In this document: positions 8,140-15,058 of the stretch, piece by piece
Numbering within the stretch: position 1 is the stretch's first letter
Layout of the letters: each line of letters opens with the position of its first letter
Assembly: GCA_964487565.1 (NCBI GenBank)
Contig: CAZARN010000019.1
Span: 1-28,378, forward strand
DNA length: 28,378 nt
Source: Phil1 sp964487565
GTDB lineage: Bacteria > Bacillota > Clostridia > Christensenellales > CAG-138
Direction of reading: 5' to 3'
The notes under the pieces: generated by a model
What the model was told of the DNA's origin: nothing
What the model saw: only the letters and a program-made list of their open reading frames with translations
Databases searched by the model: none
Position numbers and translations under genes: made by a program

Positions 8140-8468
8140 CTGCTCTTATCCTCCGCCGCGTTGAGATCCTTCCCGTAATGCTCCGAAAAGAAGGTCTTCG
8201 CGTATTTTTCAAGCTTCCACGCCGGTATTTTGCATTCCGGACAGGGATGCGCCGCCCATTTGTTGCGTATCCAGCGCGCCGCGCGCGACTTTCTGCTGTT
8301 GAACACGCGGAACACCTTGCCGCAATGGGTGGTGATCTCAATATAATCGCCCAGAAGCCTCGCGCTTTTCACGCCGTGCAGCGTGCCTGAGCGGGAAGGC
8401 CACAGCTTCATCCTGTCAACGATCGCAAAAAGGTCGCTCCTCTTGCGATAGTATATCTTCTTCTCCAT
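8136..8468 (-). CDS. pylSn: Pyrrolysyl-tRNA synthetase N-terminal domain protein PylSn
   Basis: 110-residue basic, tRNA-binding protein. In bacteria the N-terminal domain of pyrrolysyl-tRNA synthetase is a separate polypeptide that grips the small variable and T-arm region of tRNA-Pyl and helps the catalytic part PylSc. The sequence begins MEKKIYYRKRSDLFAIVDRMKLWPSR. It carries the RVFNSRKSRAARWIRNKW block seen in this domain, and WAAHPCPECK with Cys76 and Cys79, which with His31 and possibly His74 could be the zinc ligands. It starts 15 bases after pylSc, and its TGA overlaps the pylD start. The zinc-ligand assignment is by analogy; identification as PylSn rests on sequence and the surrounding pyl genes. 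Confidence 0.93.
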   Translation of the reverse strand: MEKKIYYRKRSDLFAIVDRMKLWPSRSGTLHGVKSARLLGDYIEITTHCGKVFRVFNSRKSRAARWIRNKWAAHPCPECKIPAWKLEKYAKTFFSEHYGKDLNAAEDKSR

Positions 8469-8483
8469 CCTGCGCTCCCCCCC

Positions 8484-9323
8484 TCAAAGCCGAAGCGGCA
8501 CTCCGTCAAAATAGCCCGTGCTGCGGGCGACGCGCTTCACGCCGTCAAAGCCCTCGACGATCGCGGCCGCGCGCTCAAGCCCCATGCCGAGGCCGACCCA
8601 CGTTGTGAACACGCCCCATTTGCCGTCGAGCGGATGCGGCCCGAAGGAACCGGAAGCAAGCTCCACGCCGTCCTTTTCTATATCGAGCGTCTCTATATAA
8701 ACATCGGATTTTTCTTTGACAAGCTCATATCCGGTGATCCCAAGCGCGTTCATCACGCCGTGGGCGAGCGCTTCGAGACGCCCGGCTTGTTCGCCTTCTT
8801 TCACCGTTGAATACTCGACGAGGTTGAGCATCGTGAACTCCGAAAGATGCTGCGCGCTGTTCGAATCCTTCCTGAAGCAGGAGCCTATCTCGAATATGCG
8901 CACGGGCTTTTTCACCGCGCGCGAAAGGTCGCGCATGACGATATAAAGGTTCGGCGCGAGCATGGGCCTCAGACAACGGTTCTTGTCTATCCAGTATACC
9001 TGCTCGCGAAGGGGATTATCTTCGGTTATGGTCATGCGATCGAGCATGTCCCCCGTGATGACGCTCGGCGTCACGACCTGCGTGAAGCCCTCCTCCTCGA
9101 TGAGATAACGCTCGAGCCGCTCCCTCGTCCTTATGAGGGCGGGCTTTCTCACATTATCAACACAGTTCACGAGCCTTTGCCTGCCCGCTTCCGCAAGGGT
9201 GCGTTCCAGGGTGCGAAAACAGGCGTCGCGCTCCTCTGCGGAGGCAAACTTTTCCTCGGTTCTGTCTTTTTGTGCGCCAAGCTCACCCAGGCGCTGAAGC
9301 TGTGTTTGAGTATAGCTTTCCAT
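8484..9323 (-). CDS. pylSc: Pyrrolysyl-tRNA synthetase catalytic subunit PylSc
   Basis: 279-residue class II synthetase core that charges tRNA-Pyl with pyrrolysine. Motif 2 is FEIGSCFRKDSNSAQHLSEF (about 144-163). TMLN follows with Asn167, matching the amide-reading asparagine of archaeal PylS. Tyr209 in DVYIETLD fits the mobile loop tyrosine, Trp242 lies in TTWVGLG, and motif 3 is GLGMGLER (244-251). The position after TMLN that is cysteine in Methanosarcina is leucine here, so the pocket may differ slightly. The start ATG 9323 lies 4 bases after the activator stop; the upstream site (GGGG) is weak, so translation is probably coupled. The gene order is pylSc then pylSn, opposite to the order of the two domains in the fused archaeal protein. 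Confidence 0.96.
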   Translation of the reverse strand: MESYTQTQLQRLGELGAQKDRTEEKFASAEERDACFRTLERTLAEAGRQRLVNCVDNVRKPALIRTRERLERYLIEEEGFTQVVTPSVITGDMLDRMTITEDNPLREQVYWIDKNRCLRPMLAPNLYIVMRDLSRAVKKPVRIFEIGSCFRKDSNSAQHLSEFTMLNLVEYSTVKEGEQAGRLEALAHGVMNALGITGYELVKEKSDVYIETLDIEKDGVELASGSFGPHPLDGKWGVFTTWVGLGMGLERAAAIVEGFDGVKRVARSTGYFDGVPLRL

Positions 9324-9327
9324 ATCA

Positions 9328-10938
9328 TCAAAACCCCATCGCGTTTATGAATTCATTCTGGAAATCCGGATGCGCCGCAAGCTCTATATGTATGGCTTTC
9401 GCGGCAAGCGTCTGCGCGCGCAGCTCCTCCGCGCCGCTCATGAGCGCCATGCATGCGCCCGCCCCCGCGGCGTTGCCGAGCTGCTCGACGAGCGATAGCG
9501 GCACGACCGGTATAAGCCCTATGCGCATTGCGCTCCGAGGACGTATATGGCTCCCGAACGCCCCCGCGAGCATCACGCGGCGAAGGCTTCCGTCCTCTAT
9601 CCCAAGCTCCCGCATGACGAGCTTTCTTCCCGCCGTTATCGCGGCCTTCGCAAGCTGTATCTCGCGCACGTCCCGCTGGGTGAGCACTATCTCATCCCCG
9701 GTACCGCCTGACGTCAGCGCGAAAGCATTAACGCGCCCGTCCTGCCTTATGCGCGCGACAAGCTTTGCGCAAACGCCCGCCTTGACAGCCTTGTCCGGCG
9801 CGATGATCCTGCCCGTCCTGTCGATGACGCCGGCGTCCGCAAGCGACGCCGCGGCGTCGATAAGACCTGAACCGCATATGCCGCACGGCGCCGCGCCGGC
9901 GACCGTTTCAAGCTCGATATCGCCGTCAGGGCCTATGCCCGCCCGCGTTATCGCGCCAGGCGCAGCCCTCATGCCGCAGCTTATTGCGGCGCCCTCAAAC
10001 GCCGGTCCCGCCGCGGTTGAGCACACGGCGAGGCGGCCTTTCGCATAAAACGCCATTTCGCCGTTGGTGCCGATGTCGATGAGCATCGATGGCTCCGCCC
10101 CGTCGCACATGCGCGAGGCCAGAATCGCGCCCGTGATATCCGCGCCCACATGGGACGCGATGTTGGGCAGCATGGAAAGCTTCGCCCCCGGCGCGATGTG
10201 AAGTCCCGCTGCGTTCGCGTCCGCCGGTTCGTGCAAAATGAAGCGCGGTTCGAACGGCGCGCGGGCCAGACTTGAAGGATCCGTGTTGAAAAGGATATGG
10301 GTCATTGTGGTGTTGCCAACGGCAAGCGCCGAGCATATCTCGTTTTTTTCTATGCCCGCCGTCGCGGCAAGCTCCCCCGCGATATCGTCAAGGCAGGCGA
10401 TGATGAGCGCGTTGAGCCGCACAAGGCCTTCCTTATCGTTCATGCAATATTCAATGCGGCTTATAACGTCAGCGCCGTGCGCCCCTTCAGGGTTCGCGCG
10501 CGCGACGGCCGCGCTTACCGCGCCTGTCGCCATGTCGCAAAGCATACCGGCCACGGTCGTCGTGCCGATATCGAAAGCGACCGAATATCTGCCGGATCCC
10601 ATTGCATCCGGTATGAAATCCGCGCTGAGGCGCACGTTGCCCTTCGCGGTGCTCTCCGCTGAAGAAACAAGCGCGATCACACAGTCGGAAACGGGTACCG
10701 CACGGCACGCAAGGCGCACGCCGCGCTTAAGCTCCTCCTTCGGGATAAGAAAGCGCTCATCCACGGACGCCGGCGTCAGCTCGCCCGATACGATGCGCAC
10801 GCGGCAGCCGCCGCAGCTTCCGTTGCCGCGGCAGTCCGCAGGGATATACGCCCCGGCCTTCGCCGCGGCTTCCATTATCGTCGTGTCCGGCGGGCACAAA
10901 ACGCTTGCGCCCCCGGGCATAAAGGTAACCTTCAGCAT
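9328..10938 (-). CDS. RACo-type corrinoid reductive activator (2Fe-2S plus ASKHA/DUF4445 domain)
   Basis: 536 residues from the chosen start. The N-terminal ferredoxin-like domain has cysteines at 36, 42, 45 and 78 (C-x5-C-x2-C-x32-C), a plant-type 2Fe-2S pattern. The rest is an ATPase-fold (ASKHA) domain: FDIGTTTVAGML, MLIDIGTNGEMAF and MLAGAFGSH are phosphate-binding loops typical of DUF4445. Such proteins use ATP and low-potential electrons to bring accidentally oxidised Co(II) corrinoid proteins back to Co(I), here presumably MtbC. The archaeal counterpart RamA instead has C-terminal 4Fe-4S cysteines, which are absent. ATG at 10938 is chosen over 10965: it begins MLKVTFMPGG, lies one base after the racemase stop and has GAGGAG upstream. 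The stop is TGA, 4 bases before pylSc. Confidence 0.9.
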   Translation of the reverse strand: MLKVTFMPGGASVLCPPDTTIMEAAAKAGAYIPADCRGNGSCGGCRVRIVSGELTPASVDERFLIPKEELKRGVRLACRAVPVSDCVIALVSSAESTAKGNVRLSADFIPDAMGSGRYSVAFDIGTTTVAGMLCDMATGAVSAAVARANPEGAHGADVISRIEYCMNDKEGLVRLNALIIACLDDIAGELAATAGIEKNEICSALAVGNTTMTHILFNTDPSSLARAPFEPRFILHEPADANAAGLHIAPGAKLSMLPNIASHVGADITGAILASRMCDGAEPSMLIDIGTNGEMAFYAKGRLAVCSTAAGPAFEGAAISCGMRAAPGAITRAGIGPDGDIELETVAGAAPCGICGSGLIDAAASLADAGVIDRTGRIIAPDKAVKAGVCAKLVARIRQDGRVNAFALTSGGTGDEIVLTQRDVREIQLAKAAITAGRKLVMRELGIEDGSLRRVMLAGAFGSHIRPRSAMRIGLIPVVPLSLVEQLGNAAGAGACMALMSGAEELRAQTLAAKAIHIELAAHPDFQNEFINAMGF

Positions 10939-10939
10939 A

Positions 10940-12037
10940 TCACTCCTCTGTAACAAAGCGCACATAGCGCGAATTGGTCGTATACATCATCGTTGCATAG
11001 CGCGTGTCGAACGTGAGCACGTCGCCGGGCTTTATATCGCGTTTGCAATCCTCTATGTCGAGGATCAGATGGTCGCTGCTGCCGCCCAGCACCTCAACGC
11101 CCTCGTCGCGCGGCACAAGCATATCGCAGAAGGCAAAATCCTCCTTGCCTATGCCGACGAGCGCGCGCTTTCTCATGCCGCGGTTTGGATATTCCGGCGT
11201 GAAGCCGTATGCGTCCACGAATATTTTGCCCACGGGATGACTTGGCTTGACCTTCACCTCAAGCACCTCCGCCCGGACGGTGAAAACATCGAGATCGAGG
11301 AACGACATGTCAAGCTTGAACAGATCGTTGAGATCCTTGCCCTGCAATATCCCCTCGCCTACGCGCAGGTGGTTTATGCGTTTTGGCATCGTCCCGTCGA
11401 GCACGAGCGGCAGCGACGTCGTCGCCCCGCCTGAGATCACCTCGAGCCGCCGTCCGATGCGCGATTCTATGCGCTCCGCGATCGAGATCAGCTCGCCGAG
11501 ATTCTCCGGCGTCGGCACGATCGCGCCGTAACAGCCAAGGTTCACCCCGACGCCCAGAAGATGCACATGGCCCATCTTTTCGGTTTCCACGGCGGCTTCC
11601 ACCATCTCGTCCTTATCCCAGAAGCCCTCGCGCAGATCGCCGAGATCCGCCATGATTATTATGCCCGTGCGCCTGTTCTGCCTTTTGCACTCCTCATCGA
11701 GCAGGCGTATTGTCGAAAGCTCGCTCACAAGTGTGCTGTCCGCATAGCGCACGATATCCCGCACCTCGCCCGGCATGGGCACGCGGATCATCATATACGG
11801 GCCGGGAATGCCCGCCTGCCTGCAGGAGATTATCTGCTCCGTGCGGGAGGTCGCAAGCCCGTTCACCCCGCACCCGCGATAAGCGCCGGAAACGCGCGTG
11901 TCGCCGTTGAAGCCCTTGATGACGCCCGTCACCTCAATGCCCAGGGCGTTGCAGCGCGAAACCACCGCCCGCGCGTTGTGCCGAAGCTTAGTGAGGTTGC
12001 ATACCACCTCGGGATACCGTCTTGTGGGTTGTTCCAT
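10940..12037 (-). CDS. PLP-dependent alanine/ornithine racemase family enzyme in the pyl operon
   Basis: 365 residues with an alanine-racemase-type PLP barrel followed by a beta domain. Probable PLP lysine is Lys41 in VTGVIKGFNG. MADLGDLREGFW, GVGVNLGCYGA, VISGGATTSLPL and LRVGEGILQG are barrel blocks seen in Clostridia ornithine racemase (Orr) and YhfX-like proteins; the second catalytic residue is not certain. Orr interconverts L- and D-ornithine. In this operon it may supply or remove a D-amino acid related to the PylB product, which is a D-ornithine derivative, but that is an inference. The start has GGAGG six to seven bases upstream of ATG. It follows mtbB by 64 bases containing a hairpin, and its TGA lies one base before the activator start. 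A general D-amino acid racemase not tied to Pyl remains possible. Confidence 0.82.
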   Translation of the reverse strand: MEQPTRRYPEVVCNLTKLRHNARAVVSRCNALGIEVTGVIKGFNGDTRVSGAYRGCGVNGLATSRTEQIISCRQAGIPGPYMMIRVPMPGEVRDIVRYADSTLVSELSTIRLLDEECKRQNRRTGIIIMADLGDLREGFWDKDEMVEAAVETEKMGHVHLLGVGVNLGCYGAIVPTPENLGELISIAERIESRIGRRLEVISGGATTSLPLVLDGTMPKRINHLRVGEGILQGKDLNDLFKLDMSFLDLDVFTVRAEVLEVKVKPSHPVGKIFVDAYGFTPEYPNRGMRKRALVGIGKEDFAFCDMLVPRDEGVEVLGGSSDHLILDIEDCKRDIKPGDVLTFDTRYATMMYTTNSRYVRFVTEE

Positions 12038-12071
12038 GTGTCCCCTCCTTGCTGGTGAATATGAATAGCGA

Positions 12072-12095
12072 GGGGCGGCCGATAAAGGCCGCCCC
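12072..12095 (-). terminator. Hairpin in the mtbB-racemase spacer, possible partial terminator
   Basis: A perfect 9-bp GC stem (12072-12080 with 12087-12095) and a 6-base loop, 6 bases after the mtbB stop. The following bases on the minus strand are only moderately T-rich. It would favour high mtbC-mtbB expression over the racemase-pyl part, by stopping some polymerases or by protecting the upstream mRNA end. Confidence 0.55.
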
Positions 12096-12101
12096 GATGA
12101 A

Positions 12102-13508
12102 TCATTTCATGCCGGCCCTTTGTTTGAACCGTTCAACGGAATTGATCCTGATCCCGAGAATTTCTGCAATGCGGAATTTCGCCTCCATGCCGCCGTTCGC
12201 CTCTGCGCACGGCTCAACGTGGGCGAGACCGAGCCCAAGCTCCTCGCGCTTCTCACTCATGGTGACCACATCGCACAATTCTTCAAGGGTAACACCGAGC
12301 TTTTCCGCCACATAGGCCTTTGCCTTGTCGATTTTCATCTTCTTGGCGAGCATCACGCGCATAACAAGATCTCCTGCTGTACGCATTCCGCCCATGCCCG
12401 CGGCGATATTATGCACGGCTTCCGCACCAAGCGGGTCGCCGACGCCGATCTACAATCCGTCGATCTTGCATATCTCGACGAGCGCCTTGTCCGCGCGCGA
12501 AACCGCGTCGGCAGGCAGATTCTCACACATCGGTATGCCGCACACGCCCATGCCCGCGTTCGCGTGGACAGGTATGTCCGCCGCGGCCACGCAAGCCTTG
12601 ATGAAGGTGCACACGCGCGCCATGTTCCATGCGAAGGACGCATTGCAGTTGGTGTTCACGACCGCGCCGAATATGCTGACCCCCGCCTTCTCGGCAACCT
12701 TGACCTGCTTGTGCGGATAAAGGCCCGCGAGACGATCGTCCTGATACTTGAGCTTGCCGTGCATGCCGAGCACGAATTCGCCCGCCATACCCATCTCAAC
12801 CGGCATATCCGGGAATTTTTCGGTTATTTTTTCGGTCGCCGTCAGCGCCGCGAGAAAATCCGCGTCACCGGCAGCGCCCGAGGTGTCGAGCATGAAACCG
12901 TCCGCGCCCACGTCGTTCATCTGTTCGGCGACATACACCATGTCGCCCACGCTGTGAGAAACGGCCTCCTCCTGCGCCGCCATGGCCTCCTTTATCTTGC
13001 CCTCCGGCAGCAGCACCGCCCAGTTCGGCACGGGGCCGTCAGGCTGTGTATAAAAGCCGAGGTTCGGCATCGCGCCGTAAAACAGCGGCATCGTGGTGTG
13101 GTTGAGCGCCTGCTTCAAAACCGTGGCCTCGCGCTTGGCGACGCCCTTCACGGTTTTATAGTTGTAATCGCTGTAACCTATATCCACGCTGTCGCATCCG
13201 AGCGCGCGTTCGTGTATCATGGCGTTGATGTCGCGTGAAACGGGTATCCCGCACTTGGTTGAAAGCTTGTCCGATCCGGAATCGCTCGAGGTGACGACCT
13301 GCATCCCCGGCTCCACGCCCACGATGGTTCCCGGCATGGTGATTATATCGAAAAGATGCTGCTTTTCTTCCTCTGTGATGGGTTCGATCTTGCCGCGCTT
13401 CACGGCGTCCGCCACGCCCGCTTCGATATCCGCGCGTATTTCGTCGGCGCTCATGTAAACGATCGAGCCGTCGCCCATACGGGTGAAGTATTTTTTATCG
13501 TTTGCCAT
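12102..13508 (-). CDS. mtbB: Dimethylamine methyltransferase MtbB, pyrrolysine-containing (in-frame amber codon 353)
   Basis: 468 residues if the in-frame TAG is read as pyrrolysine. MtbB demethylates dimethylamine and passes the methyl group to the cobalt of its corrinoid protein; the Pyl side chain binds the amine in the TIM-barrel active site. The first 352 codons run from MANDKKYFTRMGDGSIVYMS to KIDGL. The frame continues after TAG with IGVGDPLGAEAVHNIAAGMGG and ends KQRAGMK. Total length and Pyl position agree with methanogen MtbB (about 467 residues, Pyl near 356). A gene finder would split this into a truncated methyltransferase and a 104-residue orphan. GGAG lies eight bases before ATG. 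It follows mtbC by 47 bases. MtmB and MttB are less likely by sequence and length. The true stop is TGA. Confidence 0.93.
12422..12434 (-). other. Possible small hairpin downstream of the mtbB UAG
   Basis: On the mRNA, CCGC and GCGG pair around a 5-base loop, starting 15 bases after the UAG. The stem is only 4 bp. It lies where a recoding element such as PYLIS might sit, but the pairing is weak and could be chance in GC-rich DNA. Confidence 0.25.
12450..12452 (-). other. In-frame UAG codon predicted to encode pyrrolysine
   Basis: The plus strand reads CTA, so the mRNA reads UAG between codons for Leu352 and Ile354 of mtbB. Homologous sequence continues in the same frame for 115 codons. The tRNA with anticodon CUA and all synthesis genes lie in the same operon. 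Confidence 0.95.
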
Positions 13509-13555
13509 TCATCAGTCTCCTTTCTTTTTTATTTCAACAGTTCAAAGCCCCTGCC

Positions 13556-14203
13556 TTATTTTTCGGCAAGCCAGCCAAGAATGTAGTTTACGGTATCCGT
13601 CGCATCCTCGCAGTAAGCGTCGGCGCCGATCCTCTCGGCCCAGCGCTTTGTGACGGGCGCGCCGCCGATGAGCGTTTTGACCTTGCCCTTGAGGCCTTCT
13701 GCCGCAAGCAGCTCCTCGATCTTCTTCTGCTCGGTCATGGTGGTTGTGAGCAGCGCGGAGCTTCCGAGGAAATCCGCGTTCACTTCCTTGACCTTCTCGA
13801 TGAAGTTCTCCGCCGGGACCTCGCGCCCGAGGTCGTAGACCATGATGCCGTTTGTCTTGACGATGGACGCGACAATGCCCTTGCCGATGTCGTGTACGTC
13901 GCCCGCGACCGTGCCTATCACCATCGTCGCGCGGGATTCGGTCTCTTCGGCTGGCATATTCTTTTCAAGCTCCGCCGTGGCAGTCTTCATCACCTCTGTC
14001 GCGAACATCAGCTCAGGCAGGAAAACCTCGCCCATGCCAAACATGTCGCCAAGCTCCTTCATGCCGGCGCTGTAACCCTTTGCAAGCATCTCCATCGGCG
14101 GAATGCCCGCGTCCTCGCTCTCTTTGAGCGCTTCCATCGCCATGTCCTCATCGGCCTCGATGATGGATTGTTTGGCTTTCTCAAAGATCTCTTCGTTTGT
14201 CAT
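13556..14203 (-). CDS. mtbC: Dimethylamine corrinoid protein MtbC
   Basis: 215-residue cobalamin-binding protein that accepts the methyl group from MtbB. The N-terminal helical cap (residues 1-90) includes GMKELGDMFGMGEVFLPELM, as in MtmC/MtbC/MttC. The B12 Rossmann domain follows with the cobalt-ligand motif GDVHDIGKGI (Asp102, His104, Gly107), SALLTTTM (149-156) and GGAPVT (180-185). This length and layout match methylamine corrinoid proteins and the B12 part of MetH. MtbC rather than MtmC or MttC is inferred from its place directly upstream of mtbB, 47 bases away. It is the first gene after a good extended -10 promoter, with GGGAGG before its ATG and a TAA stop. It needs reductive activation when the cobalt is oxidised, which fits the activator gene downstream. 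Confidence 0.93.
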   Translation of the reverse strand: MTNEEIFEKAKQSIIEADEDMAMEALKESEDAGIPPMEMLAKGYSAGMKELGDMFGMGEVFLPELMFATEVMKTATAELEKNMPAEETESRATMVIGTVAGDVHDIGKGIVASIVKTNGIMVYDLGREVPAENFIEKVKEVNADFLGSSALLTTTMTEQKKIEELLAAEGLKGKVKTLIGGAPVTKRWAERIGADAYCEDATDTVNYILGWLAEK

Positions 14204-14262
14204 TTTTGCCTCCCGTTAAAAATGATTGATCGCCTCAAATACCGATATGTTCTGTTATATTG

Positions 14263-14271
14263 ATTATATCA
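14263..14271 (-). promoter_or_regulatory. Extended -10 promoter upstream of mtbC-mtbB-pyl operon
   Basis: TGATATAAT on the minus strand, a TGn-extended -10 element about 60 bases upstream of the mtbC start. The -35 region is weak (GTTTTG at 16 bases, or TTTTGA at 15). A weak -35 suggests possible activation by a regulator such as the XRE protein upstream. Confidence 0.55.
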
Positions 14272-14340
14272 TACGAAAGGCCTTCAAAACGCGCGAAGGG
14301 ATGGAGCGATTACAAATATCAAGGAAATTCTTTTGTACCG

Positions 14341-15039
14341 TCAAACAGAAGGCGGCCTGTAATTTGCGCAGAAGCGGCAGCCTCCCGCGCCGCCCAGGCA
14401 GCTTTCGCAATCCCTTGTCGGCAGCGCCCACTCGTCAAGCAGCGAGATGAAAAACCCCGCGCAGGACTTGAGCGGTAAAAGCAGGCTCGAGGATTTCAGC
14501 GTCACGCCTATCGCCCCGGGATCGAGCGCCTCAAAAAAGCGCCGCATCATGCTTATATCCATGCCGAAAAAGCCCGGCCCGAAGGATGATGAGAGCGTAA
14601 AACCCGGATTGAGCTTTTCAAGCCTGCCCTCGAGCAGCTCAATGCCGGCGTCCGTAAAGCTCGTGCCCCATATATCGGCAAAAAGCTGATCCGATACATT
14701 TTCGGTATCCATGAATATATCGCCCGCCGTGAGCACATACGGATACACCGCGCGCACGCGCGAGGGCGTAAGCCTGGCGAACGCGCGGCAGACGAAGCGC
14801 GTGCCGTATGCGTCAAGCGTTTCCCCGTCAAGGCAGTTTCCGGGCAGCTCCGCCGTCACGGCGCGAAGGTTGAGCTGCGGCAGCACCGTGTCGAGCACGG
14901 CCGTGCTGCGCGCGAGCATGCGCGCGTGCTTGGGAGAATCCGGCTTTTCCTCAAGGCCGCAGGTTTTAAGATAGTATCTCCACGCGCCGGGCATCGCGTC
15001 CGCCGCTTTGAACGTGTACAGCGTTTGTTCGAGCTTCAT
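14341..15039 (-). CDS. MetH-activation-domain-like protein with C-terminal CxxC-x6-CxxC motif
   Basis: 232 residues from the chosen start. The central part FGPGFFGMDISMMRRFFEALDP followed by IGVTLKSSSLLLPLKSCAGF resembles the end of the B12-dependent methionine synthase activation domain, where the segment that ends in the P-x-KS block lies near S-adenosylmethionine and the corrinoid. The C-terminus carries four cysteines, CESC-x6-CRFC, which could hold a metal or Fe-S cluster. Similar stand-alone proteins occur near corrinoid methyltransferases in anaerobes, so a role in corrinoid protein activation or electron delivery to MtbC is likely but not proven. Start 15039 has GGAGG upstream; the longer start at 15084 overlaps the XRE gene. 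It follows the XRE gene by 19 bases, so the two form a small unit. The stop is TGA. Confidence 0.72.
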   Translation of the reverse strand: MKLEQTLYTFKAADAMPGAWRYYLKTCGLEEKPDSPKHARMLARSTAVLDTVLPQLNLRAVTAELPGNCLDGETLDAYGTRFVCRAFARLTPSRVRAVYPYVLTAGDIFMDTENVSDQLFADIWGTSFTDAGIELLEGRLEKLNPGFTLSSSFGPGFFGMDISMMRRFFEALDPGAIGVTLKSSSLLLPLKSCAGFFISLLDEWALPTRDCESCLGGAGGCRFCANYRPPSV

Positions 15040-15058
15040 CGTCCGCCTCCGCTTCTTC

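Noticed and set aside
12120..13238. Long plus-strand open frame of 372 codons opposite mtbB.
   Set aside because: It is a mirror of mtbB with Arg/His-rich, low-complexity composition typical of antisense frames in high-GC DNA, and it resembles no family.
12102..13508. mtbB read as a pseudogene or two separate genes because of the internal TAG.
   Set aside because: The frame is kept, the joined length fits MtbB, and tRNA-Pyl and all Pyl genes lie beside it. The downstream ATG at 12416 has no sensible independent start context.
14204..14340. Cobalamin riboswitch ahead of mtbC.
   Set aside because: The 137-base leader is too short, and no B12-box-like sequence was found.
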